This document shows, in pieces, positions 1-9,415 of a stretch of 64,000 nt of DNA. Within the stretch, counting starts at the first letter, position 1; every line of letters starts with the position of its first letter. Source of the stretch: Spongiihabitans sp963422685 (GTDB taxonomy: Bacteria > Pseudomonadota > Gammaproteobacteria > Arenicellales > Poriferihabitantaceae); NCBI GenBank assembly GCA_963422685.1, contig OY730442.1, positions 2,790,001 through 2,854,000 on the forward strand, in the 5' to 3' direction. The position numbers were made by a program, and so were the translations under genes. The notes beneath the pieces were generated by a model, which saw only the letters and a program-made list of their open reading frames with translations, did not search any database and was not told the DNA's origin.

Positions 1-289
1 TATTTTCATCGGAATAATCAGTAATCAGAGTCGAGATTGTTCTTATTCTTGAACCACTGGCTAATGGCCGGTCAGAGCTTCAGTATGACTTTGCGCCAGT
101 ATTTTAAATTATGCGCGATGAATATAAACAGTATTCAACACCACAAAATACGATTAATTTCAAGGTGGCCAGGGTAGGGGCATCCATGAGCGCATTGTAC
201 CTGCAATGCTTTCATCTGATGGTATTTCATCCTGGCGCATATCAGAATGTTTGATGACGCCGAATTATTTCCAGACAGAATAAAACAAC
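1..289. other. Intergenic region upstream of rnr
   Basis: No convincing coding frame, RNA gene or repeat was seen here. It should hold the promoter and leader of rnr, but no clear -35/-10 pair or strong Shine-Dalgarno sequence stands out before the ATG at 290. Confidence 0.5.
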
Positions 290-2683
290 ATGACTAAAAA
301 ACCCGATGGGGGATCGGTGCAATCAACACCCGGAGCGGGATTCAGAGTCGCGGCTTCCAGCGGTATTGCGGTGCCCGCGAGGATGCAGATACTGGAATTT
401 CTCCGTGTCACCAATCAACCGTGTTCGCTGGAAAAAATTTGCAGTCATTTCGGGCTGCAACAACCAGAAGGCATCCGGGCCTTGTCTGGTCGACTGGAGC
501 GAATGAAAAAAAATGGATATGTGCTGGTTGACCGGAAAACGCGATACGGCCTGCCCGAGAAAATGGATATTGTCGCTGGCCGGGTTATCGGACATGCCAG
601 GGGTTTTGGTTTTGTCATTCCCGATATGGGCGGCGAGGATTTGTATTTGCATCACAACCAGATGCGCAAAGTTTTACATGGTGACCGGGTTCTTGCGAAA
701 ACCAGGGCAATCGATAGCAGGGGGCGCAAAGAGGGGGTCGTGGTCGAAGTGCTGGTCGACAAACATCGTGAAATTGTCGGGCATTTCCATGTGGAGAGCG
801 CAATCGGATTTGTCGAGCCGGATGATGTTCGTTTTGCCCGAGACATCAGTATTCCAAAAAATAAATTCAATGGCGCAAAAAGCGGCGATATTGTGGTTGT
901 GCGCATCTCGAAACACCCGGTTGAGCATCAACATGCCGTGGGTGAAGTTATCGATGTGCTGGGACAGGATTTGGCGCCCGGAATGGAAACCGAAATCGCG
1001 CTACGAAAGCACGACATACCCCATCGCTGGCCAGTAGAAGTCGAACAACAGCTCAAGTCCATGGGAGATTTACTCCATAATGTGCGTCCGCACAAAAACA
1101 GAATCGATATTCGGGAATTACCGCTGGTTACCATAGATGGCGTGGACGCCAGGGACTTTGATGATGCCGTATACTGCGAAAAGGCTGGGTCGGGCTGGCG
1201 GCTGATCGTGGCCATTGCGGATGTGAGTCACTATGTTCGACCAGATAGCGCATTGGACCGCGAAGCCTACAACCGGGGGAATTCGGTTTATTTCCCCAAT
1301 CGCGTTGTGCCGATGCTGCCCGAGAGTTTGTCCAACGGAATTTGCTCGTTGAAACCGGATGAAGACCGGTACTGCATGGTTTGTGATATGCAGGTGAATA
1401 AACCGGGTGAGGTGAAGGATTTCAGGTTTTATCCAGGATTGATGCGATCCAAAGCGCGATTAACCTATGAACTGGTCAATGCCATCGTGTCGGAGAAGGA
1501 CAAAAATCAACGCGACTCCTGGCGCTCCATTGCGGGCCACCTGGATCATTTGTATGAATTGAGTCTGTGCTTTCGTCAGCGGCGCGAAATTCGCGGCGCA
1601 GTAGAATTTGAATTTCCCGAACCCTATATCCAGTTTGATGATCAAAAACGAATACGCCGAATATCTGCACGGCAGCGAAATGAGGCCCATCGCTTAATAG
1701 AAGAATGTATGCTTGCGGCCAATGTTTGTGCAGCGGAATTTTTGCGTACACATAAAGGCTATGACGCCATTTATCGAAACCATGCCGGGCCGGATGCGGA
1801 CGCCCTGGTTGATTTGCGAAAATTTCTAAGTGGATTGGGGTTGAACCTGGGAGGCGGAAACAATCCACAGGCCCGGGACTATTCAAAACTGGTGGCCAGC
1901 GTCTCCAGCCGGACCGACATTGCCGGGGTGGTGCAATCCGTGTTGTTGCGCAGTTTGAACCAGGCTGTTTACAGCGCGGAACAATTGGGTCATTTTGCAC
2001 TTGCCTATCCGGTTTACAGTCACTTCACTTCACCCATTCGTCGATATTGCGACCTGGTGGTCCATCGCCAGGTCCGACAAATACTGGATGGCGGGGAATC
2101 CCGGGAATTTGCACCATCGGGTATTGGAACCGGGCAAATTGGCGAACATTGTTCGTTCACCGAGCGCCGCGCGGAAGATGCAGTCAGAGACGTGATTGCC
2201 TGGCTTAAAGCCGAATTTATGCAGCAGAAGGTTGGAGAGGAATTCAATGGCTTGATTTCCGGTGTCAGGGAGTTCGGAATTTTCGTCCAGCTCAGCGAAA
2301 TATTTGTCGAGGGATTGGTGCATGTCACCGCGCTTGGGAACGATTACTATCATTTTGACCCTGCACGGTTTCAATTACAGGGCGAACGCAGTAATCAACG
2401 TTTCCGCCTGGGAGATAAAGTGCGGGTGCGCGTAGTTCGGGTGGATATGGACGAGGCGAAAATTGACTTTGAACTCGTGTCGGAAGCGGCCGTGGCTGAC
2501 AAGGCCAAAAACACTGGAGGCGAGTTGTCTGATACTTGTTCCGGGAAAAAATCTGAAAATTACAAGAATAAAACAACCAAAAAGCCGGGGCGGGATGCGA
2601 AAAGCGGCAAGTCCACGGTTAAATCGAAAATCCGAAAAGGCATGAAAAAGAAAAATCTTCAGGGAAAATCCCCGGGCTGGTAA
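290..2683 (+). CDS. rnr: Ribonuclease R (3'-5' exoribonuclease)
   Basis: RNase R degrades structured RNA from the 3' end, including mRNA and defective rRNA or tRNA, in the cytoplasm. The 797-residue product has the family order: an N-terminal winged-helix region (about 30-90), cold-shock/OB domains (about 90-250), and the RNB catalytic domain starting near 270 with the metal-binding motif DARDFDDAV (about 284-292). An S1 domain follows at about 650-735 (FNGLISGVREFGIFVQL), then a basic Lys-rich tail from about 745 typical of RNase R rather than RNase II. It is monocistronic here. Its usual neighbour rlmB lies 7.9 kb downstream, separated by an island. Confidence 0.97.
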   Translation: MTKKPDGGSVQSTPGAGFRVAASSGIAVPARMQILEFLRVTNQPCSLEKICSHFGLQQPEGIRALSGRLERMKKNGYVLVDRKTRYGLPEKMDIVAGRVIGHARGFGFVIPDMGGEDLYLHHNQMRKVLHGDRVLAKTRAIDSRGRKEGVVVEVLVDKHREIVGHFHVESAIGFVEPDDVRFARDISIPKNKFNGAKSGDIVVVRISKHPVEHQHAVGEVIDVLGQDLAPGMETEIALRKHDIPHRWPVEVEQQLKSMGDLLHNVRPHKNRIDIRELPLVTIDGVDARDFDDAVYCEKAGSGWRLIVAIADVSHYVRPDSALDREAYNRGNSVYFPNRVVPMLPESLSNGICSLKPDEDRYCMVCDMQVNKPGEVKDFRFYPGLMRSKARLTYELVNAIVSEKDKNQRDSWRSIAGHLDHLYELSLCFRQRREIRGAVEFEFPEPYIQFDDQKRIRRISARQRNEAHRLIEECMLAANVCAAEFLRTHKGYDAIYRNHAGPDADALVDLRKFLSGLGLNLGGGNNPQARDYSKLVASVSSRTDIAGVVQSVLLRSLNQAVYSAEQLGHFALAYPVYSHFTSPIRRYCDLVVHRQVRQILDGGESREFAPSGIGTGQIGEHCSFTERRAEDAVRDVIAWLKAEFMQQKVGEEFNGLISGVREFGIFVQLSEIFVEGLVHVTALGNDYYHFDPARFQLQGERSNQRFRLGDKVRVRVVRVDMDEAKIDFELVSEAAVADKAKNTGGELSDTCSGKKSENYKNKTTKKPGRDAKSGKSTVKSKIRKGMKKKNLQGKSPGW

Positions 2684-2984
2684 ATAGATTTGCCGTCGAC
2701 AGGGAATGTTTTTCTACTGGATCAACAGCCCTGACCATAATTATCTGCGAAGTGTCGGTAGCTGTATGGCAGCAGGGTGCATCTGATCCAGCACATCTTT
2801 TTTCGTATATTCCTGACCATAATAAAGAGCGAAGAATTGTGGCTACGAAAGCAGAACCACGCGAAAAGTCTTCGCCCGGTTTTTCAATGTTGCTATCTCG
2901 CGAATCTTTCCATGTTTTTGCAGGAAGACTGCCAGTAACGCTTTTATATGATAGACGTATGTGGTCCATCTACATAAGCCTGCC
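2684..2984. other. Spacer between rnr and the IS element
   Basis: A short open frame (2752-3018) runs into the IS end and has no recognisable domain. The string cctgaccataat occurs twice (near 2731 and 2812), which may be a small duplication. Nothing else can be supported. Confidence 0.4.
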
Positions 2985-3014
2985 TGACGTGGTCAAGTTT
3001 TTAGAACAACCCAG

Positions 3015-3767
3015 TTAAGAGGTTTTTTGTAATTCAAGTCGTTGTGTTTGCATCTCCATTTCAGACTGATTGGGCGACTTATTGCCTAAGTATGAATGCA
3101 GCCTACGGCTGTTGTACCACATCGTCATGTACTGCAGCACGTCTTGTTGGGCTTCGTAGCGCGTTTGGTAATTGCGCCACTGTACTCGCTCTTGTTTTAA
3201 ACTGCCAAAGAAGCGCTCGGCCACACTGTTGTCCCAACAATTTCCCTTAGGACTCATGCTGCCAACGAAGTGGTAAGCCTTGTTCGCGTATTGAGAACCC
3301 CGGTCAGAATGGACGATGAGCCCCGCATCAGGACGACGCTGCCAGATTGCCATCTTTAATGCGTCACAAACCAACTGCGCCGTCATTCCAGCACTCATAC
3401 TCCAACCAACAACACGCCTTGGGTAGAGGTCAATCACTGTGGCCAGGTAAAGCCAGCCTTGTTGTGTCCAGAGGTAAGTCATATCCTGAACATCGGCCTG
3501 ATTTAGGCCCTTAGGGGCAAAATCACGGTTCAATATATTGTCAAACAAAGGCTGGGTATGGTTACTGTTTGCCGTGACTTTGAACTGCTTGCGGCTTTTG
3601 ACTTGTACGCCCGCTTCTTGCATCAATTTCCTGGCCTTATTGCGGCTAACGGGGGAACTCATCGCATTCAAGGCCTAAGTATTATCGGAAGCTTTGGCAA
3701 TGCCTTTGACGGCTTCAATCAGCTCTAAGTGGTCAGGTCTTCTTGTGCTGGGTGATAAACGCGTATT
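3015..3767 (-). pseudogene. IS3 transposase OrfB (rve integrase), degraded
   Basis: The intact part (3015-3671) shows the DDE catalytic core: the first Asp in QDMTYLWTQQG, the second in IVHSDRGSQYA, and the Glu in NSVAERFFGSLKQ, followed by the typical C-terminus YNSRRLHSYLG. Upstream, the frame around 3672-3767 contains recognisable OrfB pieces (KYAFITQHKKT and ELIEAVKGIAKASDNT). They are interrupted by stop codons and by apparent loss of the segments that normally connect them. A short stretch also seems missing between SQYANKAYH and VGSMSPKGN. The protein is unlikely to be made whole, so the copy is probably immobile. Confidence 0.85.
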
Positions 3768-4048
3768 TCACGTCGTTTCTCTGGCAAAGAAGACCATCGC
3801 TTTTTTTAGCACTTCTTTCTCCAGTTTCAAGCGCTTATTCTCTTCCTTCTGCTGCGGGGTCAGCTTACCCTGACCCCGAAAGGCTTGGCCTAAGTCGTCG
3901 GCTTGGTGTTCTTGTATCCAGCAGGTAATCAAATCAGGGTTGATTTGAAGACTGCGTGCCGCCTCGGCTCGGGTGTACTTTTGGTACAGCACCAAGCTAA
4001 TGGCATCCAGCTTAAATTCTCTTTCAGGTACTTCTTTGTTGTAATCAT
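3768..4048 (-). pseudogene. IS3 transposase OrfA (HTH), frameshifted
   Basis: OrfA is the DNA-binding half of the IS3 transposase. The frame 3768-3995 encodes YTRAEAARSLQIN followed by a leucine/lysine-rich coiled segment (ENKRLKLEKEVLKKA). The family N-terminus is present but in a different frame: an ATG at 4048 begins MITTKKY, and the continuation EREFKLDAISLVL lies in the main frame. One missing base in the C run near 4027 explains the break. This is a disabling frameshift. Confidence 0.8.
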
Positions 4049-4241
4049 TTCAATTGCTCCAGGTTTGAGTATTATCTCTTAACTAGACTGCTCTAATACA
4101 TTAAACCCACGTCCGAAACGATTCTGTTTGGGTGGTTCACTCCGGCAGGCATCAGAAAAAAGGGGATAATCAGGAAAGGTAATCGGCAACTGAAAACGGA
4201 TGCTGATTTTGCGGTAAAGTTTCCCCAGGAGTAATACATAT

Positions 4242-4625
4242 ATGCCAAATTACGACACGGTAGAAATTAAAGCTTTTGTTCCCGCAAAGGACTTCGATCT
4301 CTCAATTCAATTCTATAAGGACATTGGATTTGATCTTGCGTGGGCGGACTCTGGACTTGCATACTTTTGGACCATGAACAGCAGTTTCCTGCTTCAAAAT
4401 TATTATTTAAAAACGCACGCCGACAGCTTTATGATGCATCTGCTGGTGGTAAATACTGACGACTGGTGGGAACGAACACGAAGCAACAAAATCGCAGAAA
4501 AATATGATGTGGATATTGGCGAGCCTGAAGATCGTGATTGGGGTTTACGTGACTTTACCCTGATTGATCCAACAGGTGTGTTATGGAGAATCGGTCATCA
4601 AATTGTCGCTCCCTCATCACGTTGA
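4242..4625 (+). CDS. VOC-superfamily (glyoxalase/bleomycin-resistance-like) protein
   Basis: This 127-residue protein has the size and pattern of a single VOC domain: an N-terminal beta-alpha unit (VEIKAFVPAKDFDLSIQFYKDIGFDL), a central strand/helix pair and a C-terminal strand ending in TLIDPTGVLWRIG. VOC proteins bind metal and act as lyases, dioxygenases or drug-binding proteins, and the substrate cannot be read from this sequence. AGGAG lies just before the ATG. It stands between the IS element and the ydcSTUV-like operon. No N-terminal signal is present, so it is probably cytoplasmic. Confidence 0.75.
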   Translation: MPNYDTVEIKAFVPAKDFDLSIQFYKDIGFDLAWADSGLAYFWTMNSSFLLQNYYLKTHADSFMMHLLVVNTDDWWERTRSNKIAEKYDVDIGEPEDRDWGLRDFTLIDPTGVLWRIGHQIVAPSSR

Positions 4626-4932
4626 ATGAAGAAAGATTTTGATTGATTAAGGTTGAGATCCGAAAGTTCAACGCTTTTAGCGTGCTAGCCAGCGTGAACT
4701 TTGAAACGTATCTGGCATTGTCAAACAACCTAAGGCGTTAAATCAGGTTCTTAGACAAAGTCTTGTTTGTCATTGCAATATTTTCAATATTCCGACATAA
4801 TCAATCTCGTTATTTTGTCAGGTAACCACAAGAATGCGATAACAGATTCCTAGCAGATGATTGGATAATTTATTTTGATTAATAAAATACGTAGGCTGGG
4901 TTAATGCCTGCCTGAAACTTGGGAGAATAAGT
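4626..4932. other. Intergenic region, leader of the ydcSTUV-like operon
   Basis: This AT-rich stretch has no gene I can support. It must carry the promoter of the downstream ABC operon. A weak hairpin around 4868-4890 (tattttgattaataaaata) is visible, and GGGAG precedes the ATG at 4933. Confidence 0.4.
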
Positions 4933-6093
4933 ATGAAATACGTAAACAGCTCTTTTTTAGTATCGATAGTTAGTGTAGTGCTCACTGGGCAAGTTTTTGC
5001 AGCGGATATGGTGACCAAATTGGGAGATGGTGAGGGCAAGGTTAATATTGTTGCATGGCCGGGTTATATTGAACGCGGCGAAACCATGGCGGAATTTGAT
5101 TGGGTAACCAAGTTCGAACAGGCAACAGGATGTATGGTCAATGTTAAAACAGCCAACACTTCCGACGAAATGGTTGCATTGATGAACGAAGGTGGATTTG
5201 ATCTGGTTACTGCGTCAGGGGATGCATCATTGAGGTTAATCGCGGGTAAACGCGTTCAAGCCGTTAACGTCGATCTAGTTCCGAGTTGGAGTTCGGTAGA
5301 TGACAGATTGAAGAATGCGCCATGGCACACTGTCGACGGTGTGCACTATGGAACGCCCTATATGTGGGGCCCCAACGTCTTGATGTATAACAGTGAAGTG
5401 TTTAAATCGCCGCCAGTCAGTTGGAACGTGGTGTTTGAAGAAATCACTTTGGAAGATGGTCAGACAAATGTAGGTAGAGTTCAAGCCTACGATGGTCCAA
5501 TTCATGTCGCGGACGCTGCAAATTATTTGATGTTTCACCAACCTGAGTTGGGTATCAAGAGTCCTTATGAATTGAACGAAGACCAATATAAAGTGGCACT
5601 CGATCTGCTACGTCAACAACGTAAACTGGTTTCTCGTTACTGGCATGATGCCTTTATTCAGATGGATGATTTTAAAAACGAAGGTGTCGTTGCATCCGGA
5701 TCATGGCCGTTTCAAGTAAATATTCTCGTTGGCGAAGAGCAGCCAATCGCATCAACAATCCCCCAGGAAGGCGCTACGGGTTGGGCTGACACCACCATGA
5801 TGCACGCCGATTCTAAAAATCCAAATTGCGCTTACCTGTGGATGGAGCATACATTGTCATCAAATCTGCAGAGCGATCTTTCTGTTTGGTTTGGAGCTAA
5901 TCCTGCGGTACCCGCAGCTTGCACCGACGGACGCGGTATGCAAAACGCAGCGGGATGCACAACTAACGGCATGGATGATTTTGAGAAAATAAAGTTTTGG
6001 CAAACGCCAGTGTCTAACTGCGCTAGTCAGGAACTATGTGTTCCTTACTATCGTTGGGTTTCAGACTACATAGGCGTAATCGGCGGCCGCTAA
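4933..6093 (+). CDS. ydcS: Polyamine-type ABC transporter substrate-binding protein YdcS
   Basis: This is the periplasmic binding protein of a spermidine/putrescine-family ABC importer. A signal peptide ends near residue 23 (TGQVFA|AD). The mature 386-residue precursor carries features I recognise from YdcS: IVAWPGYIERG, DWVTKFEQATGC, TSDEMVALMNEGGFDLVTASGDA, GVVASGSWPFQ and the C-terminus YRWVSDYIGVIGGR. The ATPase and two permeases follow on the same strand. Paired cysteines in the C-terminal part may form disulphides. The natural ligand is inferred only from the family. Confidence 0.92.
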   Translation: MKYVNSSFLVSIVSVVLTGQVFAADMVTKLGDGEGKVNIVAWPGYIERGETMAEFDWVTKFEQATGCMVNVKTANTSDEMVALMNEGGFDLVTASGDASLRLIAGKRVQAVNVDLVPSWSSVDDRLKNAPWHTVDGVHYGTPYMWGPNVLMYNSEVFKSPPVSWNVVFEEITLEDGQTNVGRVQAYDGPIHVADAANYLMFHQPELGIKSPYELNEDQYKVALDLLRQQRKLVSRYWHDAFIQMDDFKNEGVVASGSWPFQVNILVGEEQPIASTIPQEGATGWADTTMMHADSKNPNCAYLWMEHTLSSNLQSDLSVWFGANPAVPAACTDGRGMQNAAGCTTNGMDDFEKIKFWQTPVSNCASQELCVPYYRWVSDYIGVIGGR

Positions 6094-6113
6094 ACCGTAA
6101 TCACTTAAGCGTA

Positions 6114-6146
6114 AGCCTGTTCCCGCAGTGACGACGGGAACAGGCT
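6114..6146 (+). promoter_or_regulatory. Strong 12-bp stem-loop between ydcS and ydcT
   Basis: The segment agcctgttcccg (6114-6125) is the exact complement of cgggaacaggct (6135-6146) with a 9-base loop, giving a perfect 12-bp GC-rich stem. No T-run follows, so it is a poor terminator. Its position after the binding-protein gene fits an mRNA-stabilising or processing hairpin that keeps binding protein in excess over ATPase. It ends 10 bases before the ydcT ATG. Confidence 0.7.
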
Positions 6147-6156
6147 GGGTATTGCA

Positions 6157-7143
6157 ATGACTCGCGCGGTTCTATTGTCAAAAGTGTGCCGGCACTACGG
6201 TTCGGTGCGTGCCGTGGAACAGGTGGACCTTGAAGTTCACGAGGGTGAGTTCTATGCGCTGCTTGGGCCTTCGGGCTCGGGTAAAACCACTTGTTTACGA
6301 CTGATCGCTGGATTCGAGGCCACCACATCCGGCCACATTGAAATTTTTGGCGTTTCCGTAGATGAAGTTCCTCCTTATCGTCGAAACGTCAATACGGTAT
6401 TTCAAGACTATGCGTTGTTTCCTCACCTCAATGTCACTGAGAATGTTGCCTATGGATTGATGATTCGTGGGGTAAGTAAATCTGAACGTCATGAAGCCGC
6501 TGAACAAGCGTTGGATCTTATCCGCCTTCCCGGCTATGGACAGCGTCGCCCTGCAGAATTATCGGGCGGGCAACGACAACGGGTCGCATTGGCGCGGGCG
6601 ATTGTCAATAAACCCAAAGTCTTGCTGCTGGATGAGCCGTTAGGTGCGCTTGACCTAAAGCTCCGCGAACAAATGCAGGAAGAGTTGAAGGCACTGCAAA
6701 AAACTCTGGGAATTACATTTGTATTTGTTACCCATGACCAGGGGGAAGCGTTATCCATGGCTGGTCGCATTGCGATTTTTAATGAGGGTAGGGTTATACA
6801 GGTCGGTTCTCCAGAAGATATATACAAGCGGCCGAATACGCGTTTCGTTGCGGACTTCGTCGGCTCGTCAAATGTAATTTCTACGAAATTCGCAAATCTT
6901 GCCAGCGAACATAAATGGGCAAGCTTAAGGCCTGAGGCGATAAAAATCGTTGATAACGGCGGCAAACTGGCTCGCGTAATCGGGGTAAATTATCTGGGAG
7001 GGTCGACTCGGCTCGCCCTGGACATGAATGGCACGAGATTGCATTGTCTGATTTCGTCGGAACAATCTTTGCCTGTGGAGGGAAGTGAAATTCAAGTGAC
7101 ATGGCGTGATCAAGATGTGCGCGTCATGAAAGGTGAAGCATGA
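6157..7143 (+). CDS. ydcT: Polyamine-type ABC transporter ATP-binding protein YdcT
   Basis: This cytoplasmic ATPase powers the YdcSTUV importer. The 328-residue protein has Walker A GPSGSGKTT (about 38-46), Q-loop FQDYALFPHL, signature LSGGQRQRVALARA (about 134-147), Walker B VLLLDEPLGALD and the switch His in THDQGEALSMAGR. A short C-terminal TOBE-like domain follows. The ATG sits directly after a strong hairpin with little ribosome-binding sequence. It overlaps the downstream permease start by 4 bases, suggesting translational coupling. Confidence 0.95.
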   Translation: MTRAVLLSKVCRHYGSVRAVEQVDLEVHEGEFYALLGPSGSGKTTCLRLIAGFEATTSGHIEIFGVSVDEVPPYRRNVNTVFQDYALFPHLNVTENVAYGLMIRGVSKSERHEAAEQALDLIRLPGYGQRRPAELSGGQRQRVALARAIVNKPKVLLLDEPLGALDLKLREQMQEELKALQKTLGITFVFVTHDQGEALSMAGRIAIFNEGRVIQVGSPEDIYKRPNTRFVADFVGSSNVISTKFANLASEHKWASLRPEAIKIVDNGGKLARVIGVNYLGGSTRLALDMNGTRLHCLISSEQSLPVEGSEIQVTWRDQDVRVMKGEA

Positions 7144-8087
7144 ACCGGGGCGCTGCCGCTATGTATCATGGTCGAGCAGGGATTTTCAGCATCGTGTCAG
7201 ACGCGATCTGGCGAAACCCTCGAATGTTTCTTTTTCTAATGTTGCTGCCGCCAATACTTTGGTTAGGTGTGGTTTACCTGGGTTCGCTGTTCGCTTTACT
7301 GGTGCAAAGTTTCTTTTCCATCGATGAATTTAGCGGTATGGTAAAACGCGAATTCACCTTCAAAACCTATGGAGAACTATTTCGCCCGGCTAATCTGGAT
7401 ATTATTGTACGCACCGTAACTACTGCCATTGTGGTGACGGTGTTGGCGGCAATTCTGGCATTTCCGATTGCCTACTACGCTGCACGTTATGCACGAGGTA
7501 AATGGAAAGCGGTTTTTTATCTCGGCATCATGTTGCCACTATGGTCGAGTTATTTGGTGAAGGTTTATGCCTGGAAACTAATCCTGGCCAAAGAAGGCAT
7601 CCTCAACTGGTTGTTTGCAAAGCTATACTTAACCTGGATATTGGATTCAATTTTAGCGATTCCCATCATTGGTGGAAATTCGCTCTCTGTTAGTTATCTT
7701 GGCACTTGCATCGTTTTTCTTTACGTCTGGCTGCCTTTTATGATTTTACCGTTGCAGGCATCACTTGAACGGGTGCCGGTCAATTTAATTGATGCATCAT
7801 CAGATCTTGGGGCAAACCCGCGAACAACCTTGCGTTACGTGATTGTGCCGTTGGCTTTGCCCGGTCTGATTGCGGGATCTATTTTTACATTTTCATTAAC
7901 TTTAGGGGATTACATTATTCCCCAAATTATTGGTTCGTCGAGACTATTTATTGGTCAGGCTGTCTACGCCCACCAGGGCACAGCAGGTAATATTCCGCTG
8001 GCAGCTGCTTTCACAATTGTGCCGATCATTGTTATGGGTTTTTACCTGTGGATGGCAAAACGCCAGGGCGCCTTCGATGCATTATGA
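7140..8087 (+). CDS. ydcU: ABC transporter permease YdcU
   Basis: This is one of two inner-membrane permeases of the importer. The 315-residue protein has about six membrane segments and the cytoplasmic EAA-type loop that docks on the ATPase (LIDASSDLGANPRTTLRYVI followed by LPLALPG-type residues). The long N-terminal first helix and the PILWLGVVYLGSL segment resemble PotB/PotH-type permeases. ATGA overlaps join it to both the preceding ATPase and the following permease. Confidence 0.92.
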   Translation: MNRGAAAMYHGRAGIFSIVSDAIWRNPRMFLFLMLLPPILWLGVVYLGSLFALLVQSFFSIDEFSGMVKREFTFKTYGELFRPANLDIIVRTVTTAIVVTVLAAILAFPIAYYAARYARGKWKAVFYLGIMLPLWSSYLVKVYAWKLILAKEGILNWLFAKLYLTWILDSILAIPIIGGNSLSVSYLGTCIVFLYVWLPFMILPLQASLERVPVNLIDASSDLGANPRTTLRYVIVPLALPGLIAGSIFTFSLTLGDYIIPQIIGSSRLFIGQAVYAHQGTAGNIPLAAAFTIVPIIVMGFYLWMAKRQGAFDAL

Positions 8088-8893
8088 ATATGAGTAATTC
8101 CGCCCCAATTTCGTTGAAGATATCCGCGGGAGCAGGCTTGCTGTTTTTGCATTTACCGATATTGGTGATTTTTGTTTACGCTTTTACTACAGAGGAAAAA
8201 AGTTACCAATGGCCGCCACCTGGACTGACCTTGAAATGGTTTGCCGTGACTTGGGATCGACCTGATGTATGGCAAGCGTTAAAACTGTCGGTTAATGTTG
8301 CTTCAATTTCAACATTAATCGCATTACTGCTTGGTACGCTTTGCGCAGCAGCAATTTCTCGCAGTAAATTCTTTGGGCGAGAGGCGGTTTCGCTTATGGT
8401 CATATTGCCGATTGCACTACCAGGAATTATCACTGGAATTGCTTTGCGCTCAGCATTTAACTTGGCTGAAATCCCTTTTTCGATATGGACCATTGTTCTG
8501 GGTCACGCCACATTTTGTGTGGTGGTTGTTTATAACAATGCCATCGCGCGATTTCGCAGAACATCGGCATCGCTGATTGATGCATCCATGGATCTAGGCG
8601 CTGATGGGTTTCAAACTTTTCGCTATGTCATCTTACCCAATATTGGTACGGCACTGGTCGCTGGCGGCATGTTAGCTTTCGCATTGTCGTTTGATGAGGT
8701 TATCGTAACGACGTTTACTGCAGGGCAACAGCAGACCTTACCTATCTGGATGCTTGAGGAGTTGGTGAGGCCGCGGCAAAGGCCTGTTACAAATGTCGTA
8801 GCTATGGTAGTAGTGTTGGTCACTTTTTTACCGATCTTAGCGGCTTATTATATTACTCGGGATGGTTCCCAAGTTGCCGGGCATAGTCGATAA
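8084..8893 (+). CDS. ydcV: ABC transporter permease YdcV
   Basis: This is the second permease of the importer, of the PotC/PotI type. It has six predicted membrane segments and the EAA loop LIDASMDLGADGFQTFRYVI. I chose the ATG at 8084 (MNMSNSAP) because it forms an ATGA overlap with the ydcU stop. An in-frame upstream start at 8048 would lie inside ydcU. The gene ends the operon, and no obvious terminator follows. Confidence 0.92.
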   Translation: MNMSNSAPISLKISAGAGLLFLHLPILVIFVYAFTTEEKSYQWPPPGLTLKWFAVTWDRPDVWQALKLSVNVASISTLIALLLGTLCAAAISRSKFFGREAVSLMVILPIALPGIITGIALRSAFNLAEIPFSIWTIVLGHATFCVVVVYNNAIARFRRTSASLIDASMDLGADGFQTFRYVILPNIGTALVAGGMLAFALSFDEVIVTTFTAGQQQTLPIWMLEELVRPRQRPVTNVVAMVVVLVTFLPILAAYYITRDGSQVAGHSR

Positions 8894-8948
8894 AGTGAAA
8901 TTGCGGCCCTTTATTGTGCTTGCCCTACGCCCCACTAATTTTGGGCAA

Positions 8949-9013
8949 TTTAAATTTAATTAACATCAGTATCTGATATATTGTTATGACGAAGTTGTTA
9001 ATTCAAATTTAAA
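8949..9013. repeat. Imperfect inverted repeat
   Basis: tttaaatttaattaac (8949-8964) pairs with gttaattcaaatttaaa (8997-9013) apart from one unpaired base. Between them lies a smaller palindrome (atcag-tat-ctgat). It could be an operator, a terminator-like structure of the ydc operon, or the end of a small element. Confidence 0.5.
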
Positions 9014-9415
9014 GGATAACATGTGATGAAGGTAAAGCGGATGCTTTGCTTGAAAACTATAATATCCGGATTGCGCCTGCGATTAAAGCCAGCGAGTGTC
9101 ACGTTGGACATCATATGTTTGAAGCAGGCCCTGAAAAATGGTTGTTGATCAGTAACATAAAAGGCTTCAATCTTTATCTGTTTCCTTGTCCATATTTAAG
9201 AATCCATTATAAATTAACCTTGTTGTTTAACTGCCTGCATAGCGACAACCAGCCGTTAGGGATAATACAACAGGGTCAATGCAGCGATAAATGGTAAACC
9301 CAATCTGACCAGTTTTCCGATAGACAGAATCAGACCCGCCTGTTGTCGTATTCTCAATGACTGAAATCCCGGCAAGGCCGAACGCTGAAAACTGATGGAT
9401 GATTGACACCAGGCA

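Larger units (their letters stand above)
2985..4114 (-). mobile_element. Decayed IS3-family (IS51-like) insertion sequence
   Basis: The element carries OrfA and OrfB of an IS3-type transposase on the minus strand, both broken. Imperfect terminal inverted repeats are visible. The inner part ttagaacaacccagttaaga (from 3001) matches the complement of 4074-4096 (ttagagcagtctagttaaga), and an outer GACGTGG is shared near 2986-2992 and 4107-4113. The length of about 1.13 kb is shorter than usual for the group, in line with several internal deletions. The exact ends and any target duplication are uncertain. Confidence 0.8.

Noticed and set aside
2752..3018. 88-codon frame after rnr
   Set aside because: It has no recognisable content and runs into the IS inverted repeat, so it is probably chance.
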